Of a stretch of DNA of 64,000 nucleotides, positions 33,330 through 43,642 are shown one piece after another. A program made the position numbers and the translations under genes. Under the pieces are notes generated by a model. That model searched no databases, was not told the DNA's origin, and was given only the letters and a program-made list of their open reading frames with translations. The DNA comes from Oribacterium asaccharolyticum ACB7 (GTDB lineage Bacteria > Bacillota > Clostridia > Lachnospirales > Lachnospiraceae). The DNA is taken from contig NZ_JH414506.1 of assembly GCF_000238075.1 (NCBI RefSeq), forward strand, positions 82,804-146,803, given 5' to 3'. How positions within the stretch are numbered: position 1 is the stretch's first letter; each line of letters opens with the position of its first letter.

Positions 33330-35306
33330 CTATTCCTTTTCAAATAGAATCTGTTTCAATACTTCTACCACTTCCTTCGCTCCCTGCCCCTCTTTCTCTC
33401 CAAGGAGGCAGGATCCTGCACCGAGAATCTTCTTACACATTTCTACTAAAACTTCATCTGCATTCATTTTTCCAAATGCATTTTCCTCTGCTTTTCTATT
33501 CTTCTGCAGCCTTTCTTCCTCCAAAAATTGAAGAATTTTTACGAGATACGCCTTTTTCATTGCTTCCGACTGCACTATGGTGTAATCCGCATGAAATACC
33601 CCGGGAACGGTCACATAGTACTGCATATTGTAGAAGGCTTTCCTGTCTTCCGGATTCTCCGGATCAATTTCATCCGTCACAAACCAGGGTATATAAATCA
33701 ATTTTCCCGTAAATCGTTTCAGATTTCTGCTGTAAAATGCAGGCTCTATGGAAAAAACGGGATTATATTCGTCATAGGGAGAATTCATCACGATGCAGTC
33801 CGGAAGTTCCTTCTCAAAATCATAGCTTTTATAATCCGTAATGGCGTATTCCTTTGGGAATTCCCCGCCTTCATAATGCATTTCCGTGAATGCTCCATTT
33901 ACTGCTTTATCATAATAGGGAATCGGGATAATCTTACAAGCCACATTTTCCTTCCGCAGTGCATCGACCAACGGGCGAAGACAGGCAAAGTCTTTTGCCC
34001 TATGAAGAAGAAAGACCGCCTGTACTTTCAGCTCTTTCTTGACTCTATCTTTTAATGCCTTGAGAAGAGAAACGGTCCCTTCCTCCTGCATCTCTTCCTT
34101 CTTTTCTTCCGGAGATGATACACTCTGATATTTTTGGTACAGCATTTCACAATAGGATTCCAATAAAGAAATGGATTCCGCATCCTTTCCTATCTTTTCC
34201 TCGAGCAGTTCCCCGAAAGCAATAGCCGTTTCTTGTAACGTTGCAAGAAGGGATTGATATGAGTAATATTCCCCTTTTCGGAACAGTTCACTCCCTCTCC
34301 TCTCCTCCAAAAGAAAACCGTCAAGAATCCCCAAGTACTGTTCCCTAAGGCTCCGGACGGGGTTTCGTTCCATACTCTCTTTCTGAAACGAATATCTCGG
34401 AAAAGCCTTAGCAGGTAAGATATGAGAAACTCGCTCCTCGGACTCTCTGTAGCACGGGTAAGTATGATCCTCTCCTGACTTGCTCTTCTTATGCCAGTCT
34501 CCATACTCGGAACAAAGTCGCATTTCATACCCTTTTGCTACCGGAAAGCGCATTCCACAAAAGGGAAGAAATATTGTGCTTTCATAGGCTTTCCTTGGAA
34601 AACAACAATTCCCTAATAAATGGTGGTAGGGGAAAATCGCTATATTTTTCCCTATCGTTCCATTGAATTCTTGGAAAAACCGGTTAATCAGGCCTTTGAT
34701 TTGAAGGTTCAAAGACAGGTTTCTGTCAAAATGAATTTGGAGAACCTCTTCCAGCTTTTCCAAAAGTAGCTCTACATCCTCCCTGCTTTTCCCTTCAAAT
34801 ACCTTGTTATTCAAACTGTAAAGCATGGTTAGAACTTCTTCCCTGTATCGCTCCTCCTCTTCTTTATCGGAAAGTTCATCCAACAAGAAAATATCAATCT
34901 CCACTTTATAGGGAAAAAAGCAGTACTTTTCAAGCGTAGGAAGAGACATCACATCCTCTCTAAGTCCCACCTTCGGCACAAAACTGGCCGTTTCTATATT
35001 CACTTCTATGGCCCTAATATAGAGCTCGTCCGGAAGCTCCTCTTTTGCAACACTTAAAAATTTCAGGTAGTCCTTTCGAAACATCTCAATGTCCACATCA
35101 TCATCCCAGGGAATGAACTGTCCCCCCTCCCGGACCGCCCCAAGAAGAGTTCCGGAGCCTAAGAAATAGGGAATCCGATGCTTTCTGCATATTTTATCGA
35201 TTTCCTTTAAGACATTAAGCTCTGCGCCCCATGCCCTTTTCATCATGCCGGGAATATAGAATCCGTCCCGTACTTCATCATAAAAGAAATCCTTTTCCCA
35301 TTGCAT
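33330..35306 (-). CDS. LicD/half-glycerophosphotransferase fusion protein B
   Basis: 658 residues from the ATG at 35306, chosen for its GAGGAGG ribosome binding site and alignment with sibling starts; an open frame continues 45 codons upstream into the end of copy C and is probably not used. LicD motifs GTLLGAVR and FIPWDDDVDI are intact. The C-terminal half is more diverged than in A, C and D (RAKDFACLRPLVDAL, MNSPYDEYNP) but keeps YIPWFVTDEID and GAGSCLLGEKEGQ. Confidence 0.85.
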   Translation of the reverse strand: MQWEKDFFYDEVRDGFYIPGMMKRAWGAELNVLKEIDKICRKHRIPYFLGSGTLLGAVREGGQFIPWDDDVDIEMFRKDYLKFLSVAKEELPDELYIRAIEVNIETASFVPKVGLREDVMSLPTLEKYCFFPYKVEIDIFLLDELSDKEEEERYREEVLTMLYSLNNKVFEGKSREDVELLLEKLEEVLQIHFDRNLSLNLQIKGLINRFFQEFNGTIGKNIAIFPYHHLLGNCCFPRKAYESTIFLPFCGMRFPVAKGYEMRLCSEYGDWHKKSKSGEDHTYPCYRESEERVSHILPAKAFPRYSFQKESMERNPVRSLREQYLGILDGFLLEERRGSELFRKGEYYSYQSLLATLQETAIAFGELLEEKIGKDAESISLLESYCEMLYQKYQSVSSPEEKKEEMQEEGTVSLLKALKDRVKKELKVQAVFLLHRAKDFACLRPLVDALRKENVACKIIPIPYYDKAVNGAFTEMHYEGGEFPKEYAITDYKSYDFEKELPDCIVMNSPYDEYNPVFSIEPAFYSRNLKRFTGKLIYIPWFVTDEIDPENPEDRKAFYNMQYYVTVPGVFHADYTIVQSEAMKKAYLVKILQFLEEERLQKNRKAEENAFGKMNADEVLVEMCKKILGAGSCLLGEKEGQGAKEVVEVLKQILFEKE

Positions 35307-35352
35307 CGTAGTGCCTCCTCTTTTCACCATTTCCACTCTTCTGATGGAGCTA

Positions 35353-37347
35353 TCACAGCTCTTCCAATATCTTCCGAAATGCTTCTGCCACTTCCTTCGT
35401 CCCCTGTCCCGCCTTCTCTCCAAGAAGACAAGAACCGGCACCTATAATTTTCTTCTCCATCTGCTCCAAGACGTCTTTCCTATTCAACAAAGCTTCTTTT
35501 CTTTGGATCCTATCCGCGTTTCCTGCGTTCTCTTCCAAGTCTTCTTCCCCCTCCAAAAATCGGGAAATCTTTTCGAGATACGCTTCTCGCATTCCTTCCG
35601 ACTGCACAATCGTGTAATCCGCATGGATGATTCCGGGAACAGTCACATAGTAGCGCATATTATAGAATGACTTTCCGTCTTCCGGATTCTCCGAATCAAT
35701 CTCATCCGTCACAAACCAGGGGATATAGACCAATTTATTCGTATATTGCTTTAACTTTTCGCTATAGAAAAATGGATCTACACTCCAGACCGGATTAAAG
35801 GCATCATAGGGGGAGTTCATTACGATGCAGTCCGGCAGTTCCGCCGCAAAATTATAGCTTCTATAATCCGTAATCGGGTATTCTTTGGGGAAATTCTCCC
35901 CTTCATAATGCATCTCCGAAAGACTTCCGTCTCCCAAACAATCAAAGTAGGGAATAGGCATCAGCTTCACTTCCGTGTCTTCTCTCTCCCGTAACGCATC
36001 AATGAGCGGACGAAGGCTCGCAAAGTGCTTTGCACTGTGCGGAAGAAAAATGACCTGTCTTTTAATTTCTTTTTCCAGAGCCGCATGCAAGTTCTGCAGA
36101 AGTGCTCTAAGTCTTTCCAGCTGCATTTTACTCTCTTCCATAGCGGAAGATTGTGGTGCCATTAAGGAAGAGTGCAGGTGAAAGAGCGATTCACAAAAGC
36201 CTTCCAGAAGACAAACACTTTCCGTCCCCTCACCCTTTCTTTCCTCTATAGCGTTTCCGAGTATCACGGCACGTTCCTGCAAAGAAGGAAGCGCAGAAAG
36301 CACTGCATCATACTTCCTTTCCGAAAACGCTTTCTCCAGTTCCTGCTCCCCCAAAACAAAGGAATCTGCAAACTGCCTGCAGATTTCTCGGAAATTTTCT
36401 ACGCGCGGTCTTTCAAGATCCTTCTCCTGAAAAACATAGTCGAATAACCACTTCTCCTTCAGTAACGCGTGAAGCTGCTTTTCATACTTTTTAAAATAGG
36501 GATAATTATGCTCTCCCCCGGCTTTTACCCGTTTTCGATAATTCCCATAAATCACCTTTAAAACCGTATCATAATCGACAGGTGCAGGAAACGGATACCC
36601 GCAAAAAGCAATCTGTGTTTCTCCCTGAAAGGCTTTCTTTGGAAATTTCGTTTTCGGATGATACAACTGATAGGGAAGATATGCCACTTCTTCTCCTCTT
36701 CCGTTATACAACTGACAAAATGCATGAAAAGCATGGTACAGCTCCGGAAGAAAATTTTCTTCCTCCGTAAAATGGAACGGAATCAGCTCCTCAATAAGCT
36801 GAACCTCTTTCTGGAAGCATTCTTTCCCGACTCCGTTTTGCTCAACAGAAGCAATCATAATCGTCAGCATCTTCAATACTTCTTTACGACGAGACTCTAC
36901 CTCTTCGTCCTTTGCGAGATCGTCCAAAATAAAAATATCGACTATCGCAGGATAGGGAAATTCATAAAATGTCCGCAAGGCTTCAGCACGGAACTCCATC
37001 TCCGAAATCGAAATAGCGGCTAGATAACCTTTATCTTTCTCTCCATCTTGGCCAAACGAAAACGTCAACTCCGATATTATCTCCCCCTCCACCACCCGAG
37101 AAAACTTTTTAAAATCATCCCTCAACATAATGACATCCAAATCATCATCCCAGGGAATAAAATTGCCCTCCCTGACAGCACCGAGCAGCGTTCCCGCACT
37201 GATAAAATAGTGTATGTCATATTTTTTACAGATTCTGTCAATCTCAGATAGAATCTTCATACTTGCGCCCCATGCTCTCTTCATCATCCCGGGTATATAG
37301 AATCCATCACGCACTTCATCATAAAAGAAATCTGCTGCCAAGTTCAT
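35353..37347 (-). CDS. LicD/half-glycerophosphotransferase fusion protein C
   Basis: A 664-residue paralogue of A. The first ~30 residues (MNLAADFFYDEVRDGFYIPG) are identical to A and it has GTLLGAVR and FIPWDDDLDV. The middle of the LicD domain differs markedly from A, while the C-terminal half is almost the same, a mosaic pattern typical of gene conversion. It ends with GAGSCLLGEKAGQ. It is probably cytoplasmic or peripherally membrane-bound; no signal peptide or membrane helix is visible. Confidence 0.85.
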   Translation of the reverse strand: MNLAADFFYDEVRDGFYIPGMMKRAWGASMKILSEIDRICKKYDIHYFISAGTLLGAVREGNFIPWDDDLDVIMLRDDFKKFSRVVEGEIISELTFSFGQDGEKDKGYLAAISISEMEFRAEALRTFYEFPYPAIVDIFILDDLAKDEEVESRRKEVLKMLTIMIASVEQNGVGKECFQKEVQLIEELIPFHFTEEENFLPELYHAFHAFCQLYNGRGEEVAYLPYQLYHPKTKFPKKAFQGETQIAFCGYPFPAPVDYDTVLKVIYGNYRKRVKAGGEHNYPYFKKYEKQLHALLKEKWLFDYVFQEKDLERPRVENFREICRQFADSFVLGEQELEKAFSERKYDAVLSALPSLQERAVILGNAIEERKGEGTESVCLLEGFCESLFHLHSSLMAPQSSAMEESKMQLERLRALLQNLHAALEKEIKRQVIFLPHSAKHFASLRPLIDALREREDTEVKLMPIPYFDCLGDGSLSEMHYEGENFPKEYPITDYRSYNFAAELPDCIVMNSPYDAFNPVWSVDPFFYSEKLKQYTNKLVYIPWFVTDEIDSENPEDGKSFYNMRYYVTVPGIIHADYTIVQSEGMREAYLEKISRFLEGEEDLEENAGNADRIQRKEALLNRKDVLEQMEKKIIGAGSCLLGEKAGQGTKEVAEAFRKILEEL

Positions 37348-37400
37348 AAATAATCCCCCTTCCTACAGTATTTCACTTTCTCTTTTTTCTTACTTCCTGC

Positions 37401-39458
37401 TCATTTAGAAAGGAGCTGCAGAAAGTACATAACTACTTCCTTCGTCCCCTGTCCCTCTTTCTCTCCAAGGAGACAGGAACCGGCGCCTAGAATTTTCTGC
37501 TGCATCATTTGCATCAGCTCGTCTATGCTTCTTTCCTTAAGGCAGGCATCCTTTCTTTGTAGACTATCCCCGTTTTCTGCTTTCCCTTCCAGGTTTTCTT
37601 CTTCCCCCTCCAAAAACCGGGAAATCTTTTCGAGATACGCTTCTCGCATTTCTTCCGACTGAACAATCGTGTAATCCGCATGGAACACCCCGGGAACAGT
37701 CACATAGTAGCGCATATTGTAGAAGGCCTTTCCGTCTTCCGGATTCTCCGGATCAATTTCATCCGTCACAAACCAGGGGATATAGACCAATTTATTCGTA
37801 TATTGCTTTAATTTTTCACTATAGAAAAAAGGGTCCACACTCCAAACCGGATTAAAGGCGTCATAAGGAGAATTCATGACGATGCAGTCCGGCAGTTCCG
37901 CCGCAAAATTATAACTTCTATAATCCGTAATCGGGTATTCTTTCGGAAAATCCTCCCCTTCATAATGCATTTCCGAGAGACTTCCGTCTCCCATTCGGTC
38001 AAAGTAGGGAATCGGCATCAGCTTCACTTCCGTGTCTTCCCTTTCCTGTAACGCATCGATGAGCGGGCGAAGGCTTGCAAAATGCTTTGCGCTGTGCGGA
38101 AGAAAGACGACCTGTCTCTTGCAATCGCGCTCCAGCGCCTCTTTTAAGTTCTTAAGGCAGTTCCCCGCTTTTATCAACTGATCCGCTGCAATCTGTTCCA
38201 CTGCAACCTGCTCCGTTGCAAGCTGTTCCGCTACAAGCTCTCCCGATGCATCTCCGGAAGGTCCTTCCTGCAAAGTAAGATAAGCCTCATACAAGGCTTC
38301 GCAATACCTTTCCAAAATAGAAACTGATTCTTTTTCCTTCCCCTTCTTCTGCTCTATGGCTGTTCCGAGAGAGATTGCTGTCTCCTGCAAAAGCGGGAGC
38401 TCGGAAAGTGCGGGAGAGGCATTGCCTCTTTGAATCTGCTCCGCTAAAGATTTACTTTTCTCCAGAAGGTAGTCTGCCGTAAGAAAAGTTAAATCTCGAA
38501 AGCTTTGAACCTTCGGTCTTTCCAAGTCTTCCTTCTTAAACGTATAGCTAAAGAAGCGCTCTCTTCCGAGCATCTTCGCGAGCTCCTGCTCTTTCTCTTT
38601 GAAATAAGGATAATCGTGCTCTCCGCCTGCCTTCACCTTCTTATGGTAATCCCCGTATGTACACTGCAAAAGTCTGTCATAACCGCTAGGAATCGGTAGA
38701 GATAAATTGCAGAAAGGAGCCCATTCTCTTTTCTCAAAAACCGCTCGCGGATACCGGTCCTTTCGCATCATATATAAAGGCATAAAAGTCAGTGTATTTC
38801 CTCCCCGCCCATTGAACTCCTGATAGACCCGGTCCATCACTCCGCTTAGCTGGGTAAGGATAGAGCGCCTCCGGTCAAGCTGTACGGAAAAGAGTTTCTC
38901 TATCTGCTTTAACTCCTCTTCCCATTTTGCCGGCTCCCCTTCTCTCCCCTCTACCTTTTTCATCATTTGAAAAAGCAGATGTACTTTATTTTCTCTCTGT
39001 CTTTCCTCTTCCGGATCCTCGGCCAGTTCATCAAGGGGAAAAATATCCACAAAGGCATGGTAGGGAAATTCCCGGTACTTGGAAAAGAGTTTAGGATGAA
39101 AACAGAGTACCGCGGAGCGAACACACGGATTCATCCCCCAAAAATCCGGATTCGTTTCTAAAGAATCGAGGGCAAGCTCTTCCGGAAGTTCCTTTTCCGC
39201 TACAGAAAGAAAGCGATTAAAATCAGACCGCAACATCATAAGATCAATATCATCATCCCAAGGAATAAAAGAGGAGGAACGCACAGCCCCAAGTAAAGTC
39301 CCATAGCCGGCATAATACGGAATTTCGTATTTTCTGCAAATCCTGTCGACTTCGGACAGAATGGTAAGCCCCGCTCCCCAGGCTCTTTTCATTATGGAAG
39401 GAATATAGAAACCGTCTTGCACTTCCTCATAGAAAAACTCTCTTTTTAACTCCATCAT
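37401..39458 (-). CDS. LicD/half-glycerophosphotransferase fusion protein D
   Basis: 685 residues. The LicD domain has GTLLGAVR and FIPWDDDIDL, with a LicD middle section different from A and C (DSLETNPDFWGMNP). The helical linker contains a five-fold pentapeptide repeat of the type V/T-E-Q-L/V/I-A encoded by 15-bp DNA repeats. The C-terminal half is nearly identical to A and C and ends in GAGSCLLGEKEGQ. Two adjacent ATGs (39458, 39455) share one AAAGGAG ribosome binding site; either could be used. Confidence 0.85.
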   Translation of the reverse strand: MMELKREFFYEEVQDGFYIPSIMKRAWGAGLTILSEVDRICRKYEIPYYAGYGTLLGAVRSSSFIPWDDDIDLMMLRSDFNRFLSVAEKELPEELALDSLETNPDFWGMNPCVRSAVLCFHPKLFSKYREFPYHAFVDIFPLDELAEDPEEERQRENKVHLLFQMMKKVEGREGEPAKWEEELKQIEKLFSVQLDRRRSILTQLSGVMDRVYQEFNGRGGNTLTFMPLYMMRKDRYPRAVFEKREWAPFCNLSLPIPSGYDRLLQCTYGDYHKKVKAGGEHDYPYFKEKEQELAKMLGRERFFSYTFKKEDLERPKVQSFRDLTFLTADYLLEKSKSLAEQIQRGNASPALSELPLLQETAISLGTAIEQKKGKEKESVSILERYCEALYEAYLTLQEGPSGDASGELVAEQLATEQVAVEQIAADQLIKAGNCLKNLKEALERDCKRQVVFLPHSAKHFASLRPLIDALQEREDTEVKLMPIPYFDRMGDGSLSEMHYEGEDFPKEYPITDYRSYNFAAELPDCIVMNSPYDAFNPVWSVDPFFYSEKLKQYTNKLVYIPWFVTDEIDPENPEDGKAFYNMRYYVTVPGVFHADYTIVQSEEMREAYLEKISRFLEGEEENLEGKAENGDSLQRKDACLKERSIDELMQMMQQKILGAGSCLLGEKEGQGTKEVVMYFLQLLSK
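38173..38247 (-). repeat. Five 15-bp in-frame tandem repeats in LicD copy D
   Basis: Five consecutive imperfect 15-bp units (38173-38187 to 38233-38247) each encode five residues such as ATEQV, AVEQI and AADQL in the helical linker. Changes in copy number would lengthen or shorten the linker without breaking the frame. Confidence 0.8.
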
Positions 39459-39495
39459 TCTCCTTTATGATCCCCTTTTTCAAAAACAAAATCGA

Positions 39496-41649
39496 CTATT
39501 CTTCCTTTCCGCTAAGCATGGCTTTAAAAAATGCATAGATTGCTTTCCCGGAAGAACCGACATGTACCGAAAGCTCCTCCAATTTTCTCTTGGAATCATC
39601 CTCATCAAAAGCATAGAGAAGCGGTCTTTCCTCCAAATAATCCGAAAGACTGTACAATGCAGTTTCCTGTAAACCGTAGGAAAAACTCCGCCAGGGCAGA
39701 AAACCGGAAATCAGTTCCTCCGCCGGAAACAGGAATTCTACATGCTCTATTTCTTCTCCTTTTTCCGGAAAAGCTTCTCTATCTTCCTCCTCGTGAAGAA
39801 CTCCTTCTTTCAGTTCCTTAATCCCATGGGTTTTAAGTGAAAATCGAACGTCGAAGGAATAGTTCTCCGCCTTACAGAAGAGATATTCCCCGCCTCGATA
39901 GCTCCCGCTAAAGGCATCGGGTTTACACCCTCCTTCGGGAAGGGGAAGCTTCCTCGGCTCTTTCCCCTTTTCCAGAATCAGAAAATGATTGCCGGCCCTC
40001 GGAGTCAGAATCCACCTGCCCTCATAAAAATAGGCCTCTCCGTATTCATCTGCCGGAACCGGCATATATTCCCTTGCTGAAACAGACATGCTTTCCTGTT
40101 CCGGAATTCCCCACTCCGATAAGGCAAGCTTTCGAATGCGGAGTCTGTCTCCTTCCAACTGCCCCATTAATAAAAATCTTCCTTCGTAAACAAGCGCTTC
40201 CTCCGGCTCCTTTTTCCCGGACAGAGCAAAGGATTGCCTTTTCATCCTATGGAAAAGCCTGAGAAAATATGCTGTAAGCCTCTGTTCCTGATTTCTTTCT
40301 CCCTGATTTCGCTCCTCCTGCCTTCTTTCTTCCGATACCGTACTGTCCAGTATAAAGAGCGGTTTTCCCTCTGCGAGGAAGAGGGCTGCCATAGAACTTG
40401 TCTCATCTCCCAGATAAACGGAAGAAAGCGCAACCGCTCTTTCCGGTTCTGCGGAAGAATCATAGATTCCGATTTCCTCTGTGAGATATCTTAGCTTCAG
40501 TTCCAGAAAACGCTTCCTGTATGCTGTGTCTACCGCCAAAAAACTGCTTTCCAATAAAGGATGCGGACGCCATAAAAGACAGTATTTCGGATTTTCTTTG
40601 AACAAGCTGAAAACTTCTTCCATCTTCTGCAGGAAGGACTCCGGATTACCCAACATTTCTTCTATGACGGTATTATAATAATAAATCTTCCTTCCTCCGG
40701 CAATTCTCTTCCAGTCTTCCGGCATCTCCGGCGGATTCTGACTGTAGGCTAAAGCTCTGTCCAGTTTCGGACTGCCGAGTATACGTGCTTTCTCCTGCAC
40801 CTCTTTCGGAAGTCTCTGTTTGTGCTCTTCACTTTGCACCACAATGTGATGCACATAGCGATAGGCCGGCATAAATAAAGAACCGAAGCCGGCCTTTCCC
40901 ATAGTTGTATAGTAAGGAATATAAACTAAATTGTCCGTAAAATCTTTTAAGCGAAAGGAATAGTAGCGCGGATCGACAGAAGTCAAAATGTTTTTGTCAT
41001 CATAGGGATTGTGGATGTAAATGACATCCGGCTGTGCTTCTTCCAGGGAAAATCCCTCGTCTATGGTTTTGATTTCACTTGGAAACTCCGCCCTCTCATT
41101 GATTCGCTTTCCGAATTTTCCATCCTCTTTTTCATAATATGTAATCGGCATCACCAGCGCTTCACAGGAAGGATCCTGTAACGCCGCAAAATACACCGAC
41201 TCCATACTATCCCACATGGATGCCTTATAGGGAAGAAACAAATGTAAGCTCTTGGATGGAATGGAAGCAATTGCCTCTTCAATTTCAGAAAAACAGGATT
41301 CCGCCCTGTCTAAATGGGATATCGCACGCTTTGCGCACGATACTTGTTGAGAATCAAAAGCTGAACTGTCTAAGTTCTCTTCTCCTTCTTTCTCTTCCGT
41401 CTTAATCAGAGATAGATAGCAGGAATAAAGCGCCTCTTGGTAAGAGGAAAACAGTGCTTCTCTTTCCGCCTTTCCGTTAAGCTCTTGTTCCGTATCCCGT
41501 TCTATCTTTTCCATGCCTTCCTGACAAAGCACCAAAAGGGAGATGGCTTCCTCGCCTCTCCCTTCCTCTATTCCCTCTCGAATCGTAGAATGTGCCTCCT
41601 TATAGCACTGTAATAAGGAGACTATCTGTTCTTTCTTCTTCTTTCGCAT
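39496..41649 (-). CDS. CDP-glycerol glycerophosphotransferase-like protein (GT-B), copy 2
   Basis: A 717-residue paralogue of the 677-residue protein at 29123-31156, with the same layout: helical N terminus, GT-B with KASMWDSMES, IHNPYDDKN, LLWRPHPLLES and GDETSS, and a C-terminal extension with ISGFLPWRSFSYGLQE. It has extra Glu/Arg/Gln-rich insertions (EERRQEERNQGERNQEQR). It sits in the middle of the LicD array between copies D and E, which suggests that repeated block duplications produced the cluster. Confidence 0.82.
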   Translation of the reverse strand: MRKKKKEQIVSLLQCYKEAHSTIREGIEEGRGEEAISLLVLCQEGMEKIERDTEQELNGKAEREALFSSYQEALYSCYLSLIKTEEKEGEENLDSSAFDSQQVSCAKRAISHLDRAESCFSEIEEAIASIPSKSLHLFLPYKASMWDSMESVYFAALQDPSCEALVMPITYYEKEDGKFGKRINERAEFPSEIKTIDEGFSLEEAQPDVIYIHNPYDDKNILTSVDPRYYSFRLKDFTDNLVYIPYYTTMGKAGFGSLFMPAYRYVHHIVVQSEEHKQRLPKEVQEKARILGSPKLDRALAYSQNPPEMPEDWKRIAGGRKIYYYNTVIEEMLGNPESFLQKMEEVFSLFKENPKYCLLWRPHPLLESSFLAVDTAYRKRFLELKLRYLTEEIGIYDSSAEPERAVALSSVYLGDETSSMAALFLAEGKPLFILDSTVSEERRQEERNQGERNQEQRLTAYFLRLFHRMKRQSFALSGKKEPEEALVYEGRFLLMGQLEGDRLRIRKLALSEWGIPEQESMSVSAREYMPVPADEYGEAYFYEGRWILTPRAGNHFLILEKGKEPRKLPLPEGGCKPDAFSGSYRGGEYLFCKAENYSFDVRFSLKTHGIKELKEGVLHEEEDREAFPEKGEEIEHVEFLFPAEELISGFLPWRSFSYGLQETALYSLSDYLEERPLLYAFDEDDSKRKLEELSVHVGSSGKAIYAFFKAMLSGKEE

Positions 41650-41670
41650 CTCTCATTCCTCAAGTTTTTC

Positions 41671-43623
41671 CTATTTTTGCAAAAAACTTTTGAACTCCTC
41701 CAAAACTTCCTTCGTCCCCTGTCCTTTCTTCTCACCGAAGAGACAGGAGCCTGCACCGGAAATCTTCTTTTCCATCTTTTTCCGAACTTCCGATCCGTAA
41801 AAACTTTCAATCTTTGCAAGATAGGCTTCCTTCATTGCTGCCGACTGCACGATGGTGAGGTCGGCGTGAAAGACTCCCGGAACCGTCACATAGTACTTCA
41901 TGTTGTAAAAAGCCTTCCCGTCTTCTTCTGCCTGCGGGTCGATTTCGTCCGTCACAAACCAAGGAATATAGATCAGTTTTCCGGTAAATTTCTTCATTTC
42001 TTTACTATAGAAAAAAGGGTCCACTGTCCAAACAGAATTATAGTCATCATAAGGAGAGTTGATAACGATGACATCCGGAATTTCCTTTGCAAAGTCATAA
42101 CTTTGATAGTCCGTAATTTGATACTTTGCCGGAAATTCTTTCCCTTCATAATGTATCTTACTGAAGCTGCCATCTCCCCTTGAATCAAAGTACGGAATAG
42201 GCATAAGTCTACAATCCGCATCACCCGCATCCTGCAAAGCGTCAATCAAGGGTCGGACACTTTCAAAAAACTTGGTACTGTGGACTAAGAAAACAATCTC
42301 TCGTTTCCATTCTTTTTCCAGTGTGCTGTGTAGATGCTTGAGAAAAGAAGCTGGTTTTTGTATTTTCTCACACAATTCCTTCTTTTCTTCCGAGGAAACT
42401 TCTGAATCCTGTTCTTCCTCTTTCAACTTGCTTTCGTGCAGACTTTGGTAAGCTTCAAACAAGGCTTCACAGTATTGCTCTAAAAGAGCAACCGCCTCCG
42501 TCCCCTCACCTCTTTTCTGCTCAATAAGATCTCCTAGGGCAATGGCTTCAGCTTGTCGTGCTGAAAGGGAAGACAGGACATCGCCGGTGTTCTCCGAAAG
42601 ATAATCCTCCACAAGCTTCTTTTGGGCATCCAGCAACTGATCCGCCGTTTTCAGCACAAGTTCCCTGCAGCTCTCTACTTTTTCTCTTTCCAAATCTTCT
42701 TTTGAAAAGCAATATTCAAAAATCCACTGCTCTCCCAATTCGTGTTTTACATTTTCTTCTTGTGTCTTAAAAAAAGGATAGTCATGCTCTCCCCCCGCCT
42801 TCACGTTATTCCTATAATCACCATAGTCAATTTCAAGAATTTTCTCGTAATCACCCGGCACCGGAAACTCTTTCCCGCAAAAGCTAAGATATTTTGTTGT
42901 ATCAAAAGCCTTAACAGGGTACGCTGATCCTCGCATCATATAAATCGGCATCGTTGCAATGCGACTCCCCCCTCTTCCATTAAAGCACTGGAAGCTCCGC
43001 TCCATAAATTGTCTAATCTGCCCTTCCATAGGCACATTCCTGTCAAATCGTACTTGAAAGAGCTCTTCTGCTCCTTTTAATTCCTCCTCCACTGCTTCAC
43101 TTTGCTCGCCCTTTTCTCTCATAATATCAATGATTTTAAGGAGCAAACGAAACAAACTTCTTCTGTATGACTCCTCTTCCTCTGTATAGGCAAGTTCATC
43201 CAATACAAAAATATCTACAAATGTACAATACGGAAAAGCGCAATATTTCTGAAAAATATCATTTTGAAAGCGCTCTCTTGTCATACTTATGACTGCATTT
43301 AAACCTCTGAATTCACTATCTTTCTCAATAGAAAGCAGTTCCAATTCTTTGGGAAGTTCTTTCTCTAAAAGATTAGTGAAACGATAATAATCTCCTCGAA
43401 ACATCATGATGTCTATATCGTCGTCCCAAGGAATAAATCCTTGATCCCGCACCGCTCCAAGGAGAGTTCCGTACCCTAAATAATAAGGAATATTATGCTT
43501 TTTGCAGATTCTGTCTATCTCTAAAAGAATCGTAAGTTCTGCTCCCCATGCTCTTTTCACGATGCCGGGAACATAAAAGCCGCTACGCACTTCATCATAG
43601 AAAAAATCTCTTGTAAACTCCAT
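41671..43623 (-). CDS. LicD/half-glycerophosphotransferase fusion protein E
   Basis: 650 residues from the ATG at 43623, which has AAAGGAGT at proper spacing; the ATG five codons upstream overlaps that site. The LicD domain has GTLLGAVR and FIPWDDDIDI. The C-terminal half is divergent (KREIVFLVHSTKFFESVRPL, INSPYDDYNS) with YIPWFVTDEID kept, and the final motif is GAGSCLFGEKKGQ. It belongs with F and G to an older, more diverged subgroup of the array. Confidence 0.85.
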   Translation of the reverse strand: MEFTRDFFYDEVRSGFYVPGIVKRAWGAELTILLEIDRICKKHNIPYYLGYGTLLGAVRDQGFIPWDDDIDIMMFRGDYYRFTNLLEKELPKELELLSIEKDSEFRGLNAVISMTRERFQNDIFQKYCAFPYCTFVDIFVLDELAYTEEEESYRRSLFRLLLKIIDIMREKGEQSEAVEEELKGAEELFQVRFDRNVPMEGQIRQFMERSFQCFNGRGGSRIATMPIYMMRGSAYPVKAFDTTKYLSFCGKEFPVPGDYEKILEIDYGDYRNNVKAGGEHDYPFFKTQEENVKHELGEQWIFEYCFSKEDLEREKVESCRELVLKTADQLLDAQKKLVEDYLSENTGDVLSSLSARQAEAIALGDLIEQKRGEGTEAVALLEQYCEALFEAYQSLHESKLKEEEQDSEVSSEEKKELCEKIQKPASFLKHLHSTLEKEWKREIVFLVHSTKFFESVRPLIDALQDAGDADCRLMPIPYFDSRGDGSFSKIHYEGKEFPAKYQITDYQSYDFAKEIPDVIVINSPYDDYNSVWTVDPFFYSKEMKKFTGKLIYIPWFVTDEIDPQAEEDGKAFYNMKYYVTVPGVFHADLTIVQSAAMKEAYLAKIESFYGSEVRKKMEKKISGAGSCLFGEKKGQGTKEVLEEFKSFLQK

Positions 43624-43642
43624 AATACTCCTTTCCATCTTT

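Noticed and set aside
33330..35441. Longer start for LicD copy B at 35441
   Set aside because: The extra 45 codons overlap the end of copy C, are highly basic, and do not match the sibling N termini. The ATG at 35306 has a strong ribosome binding site.
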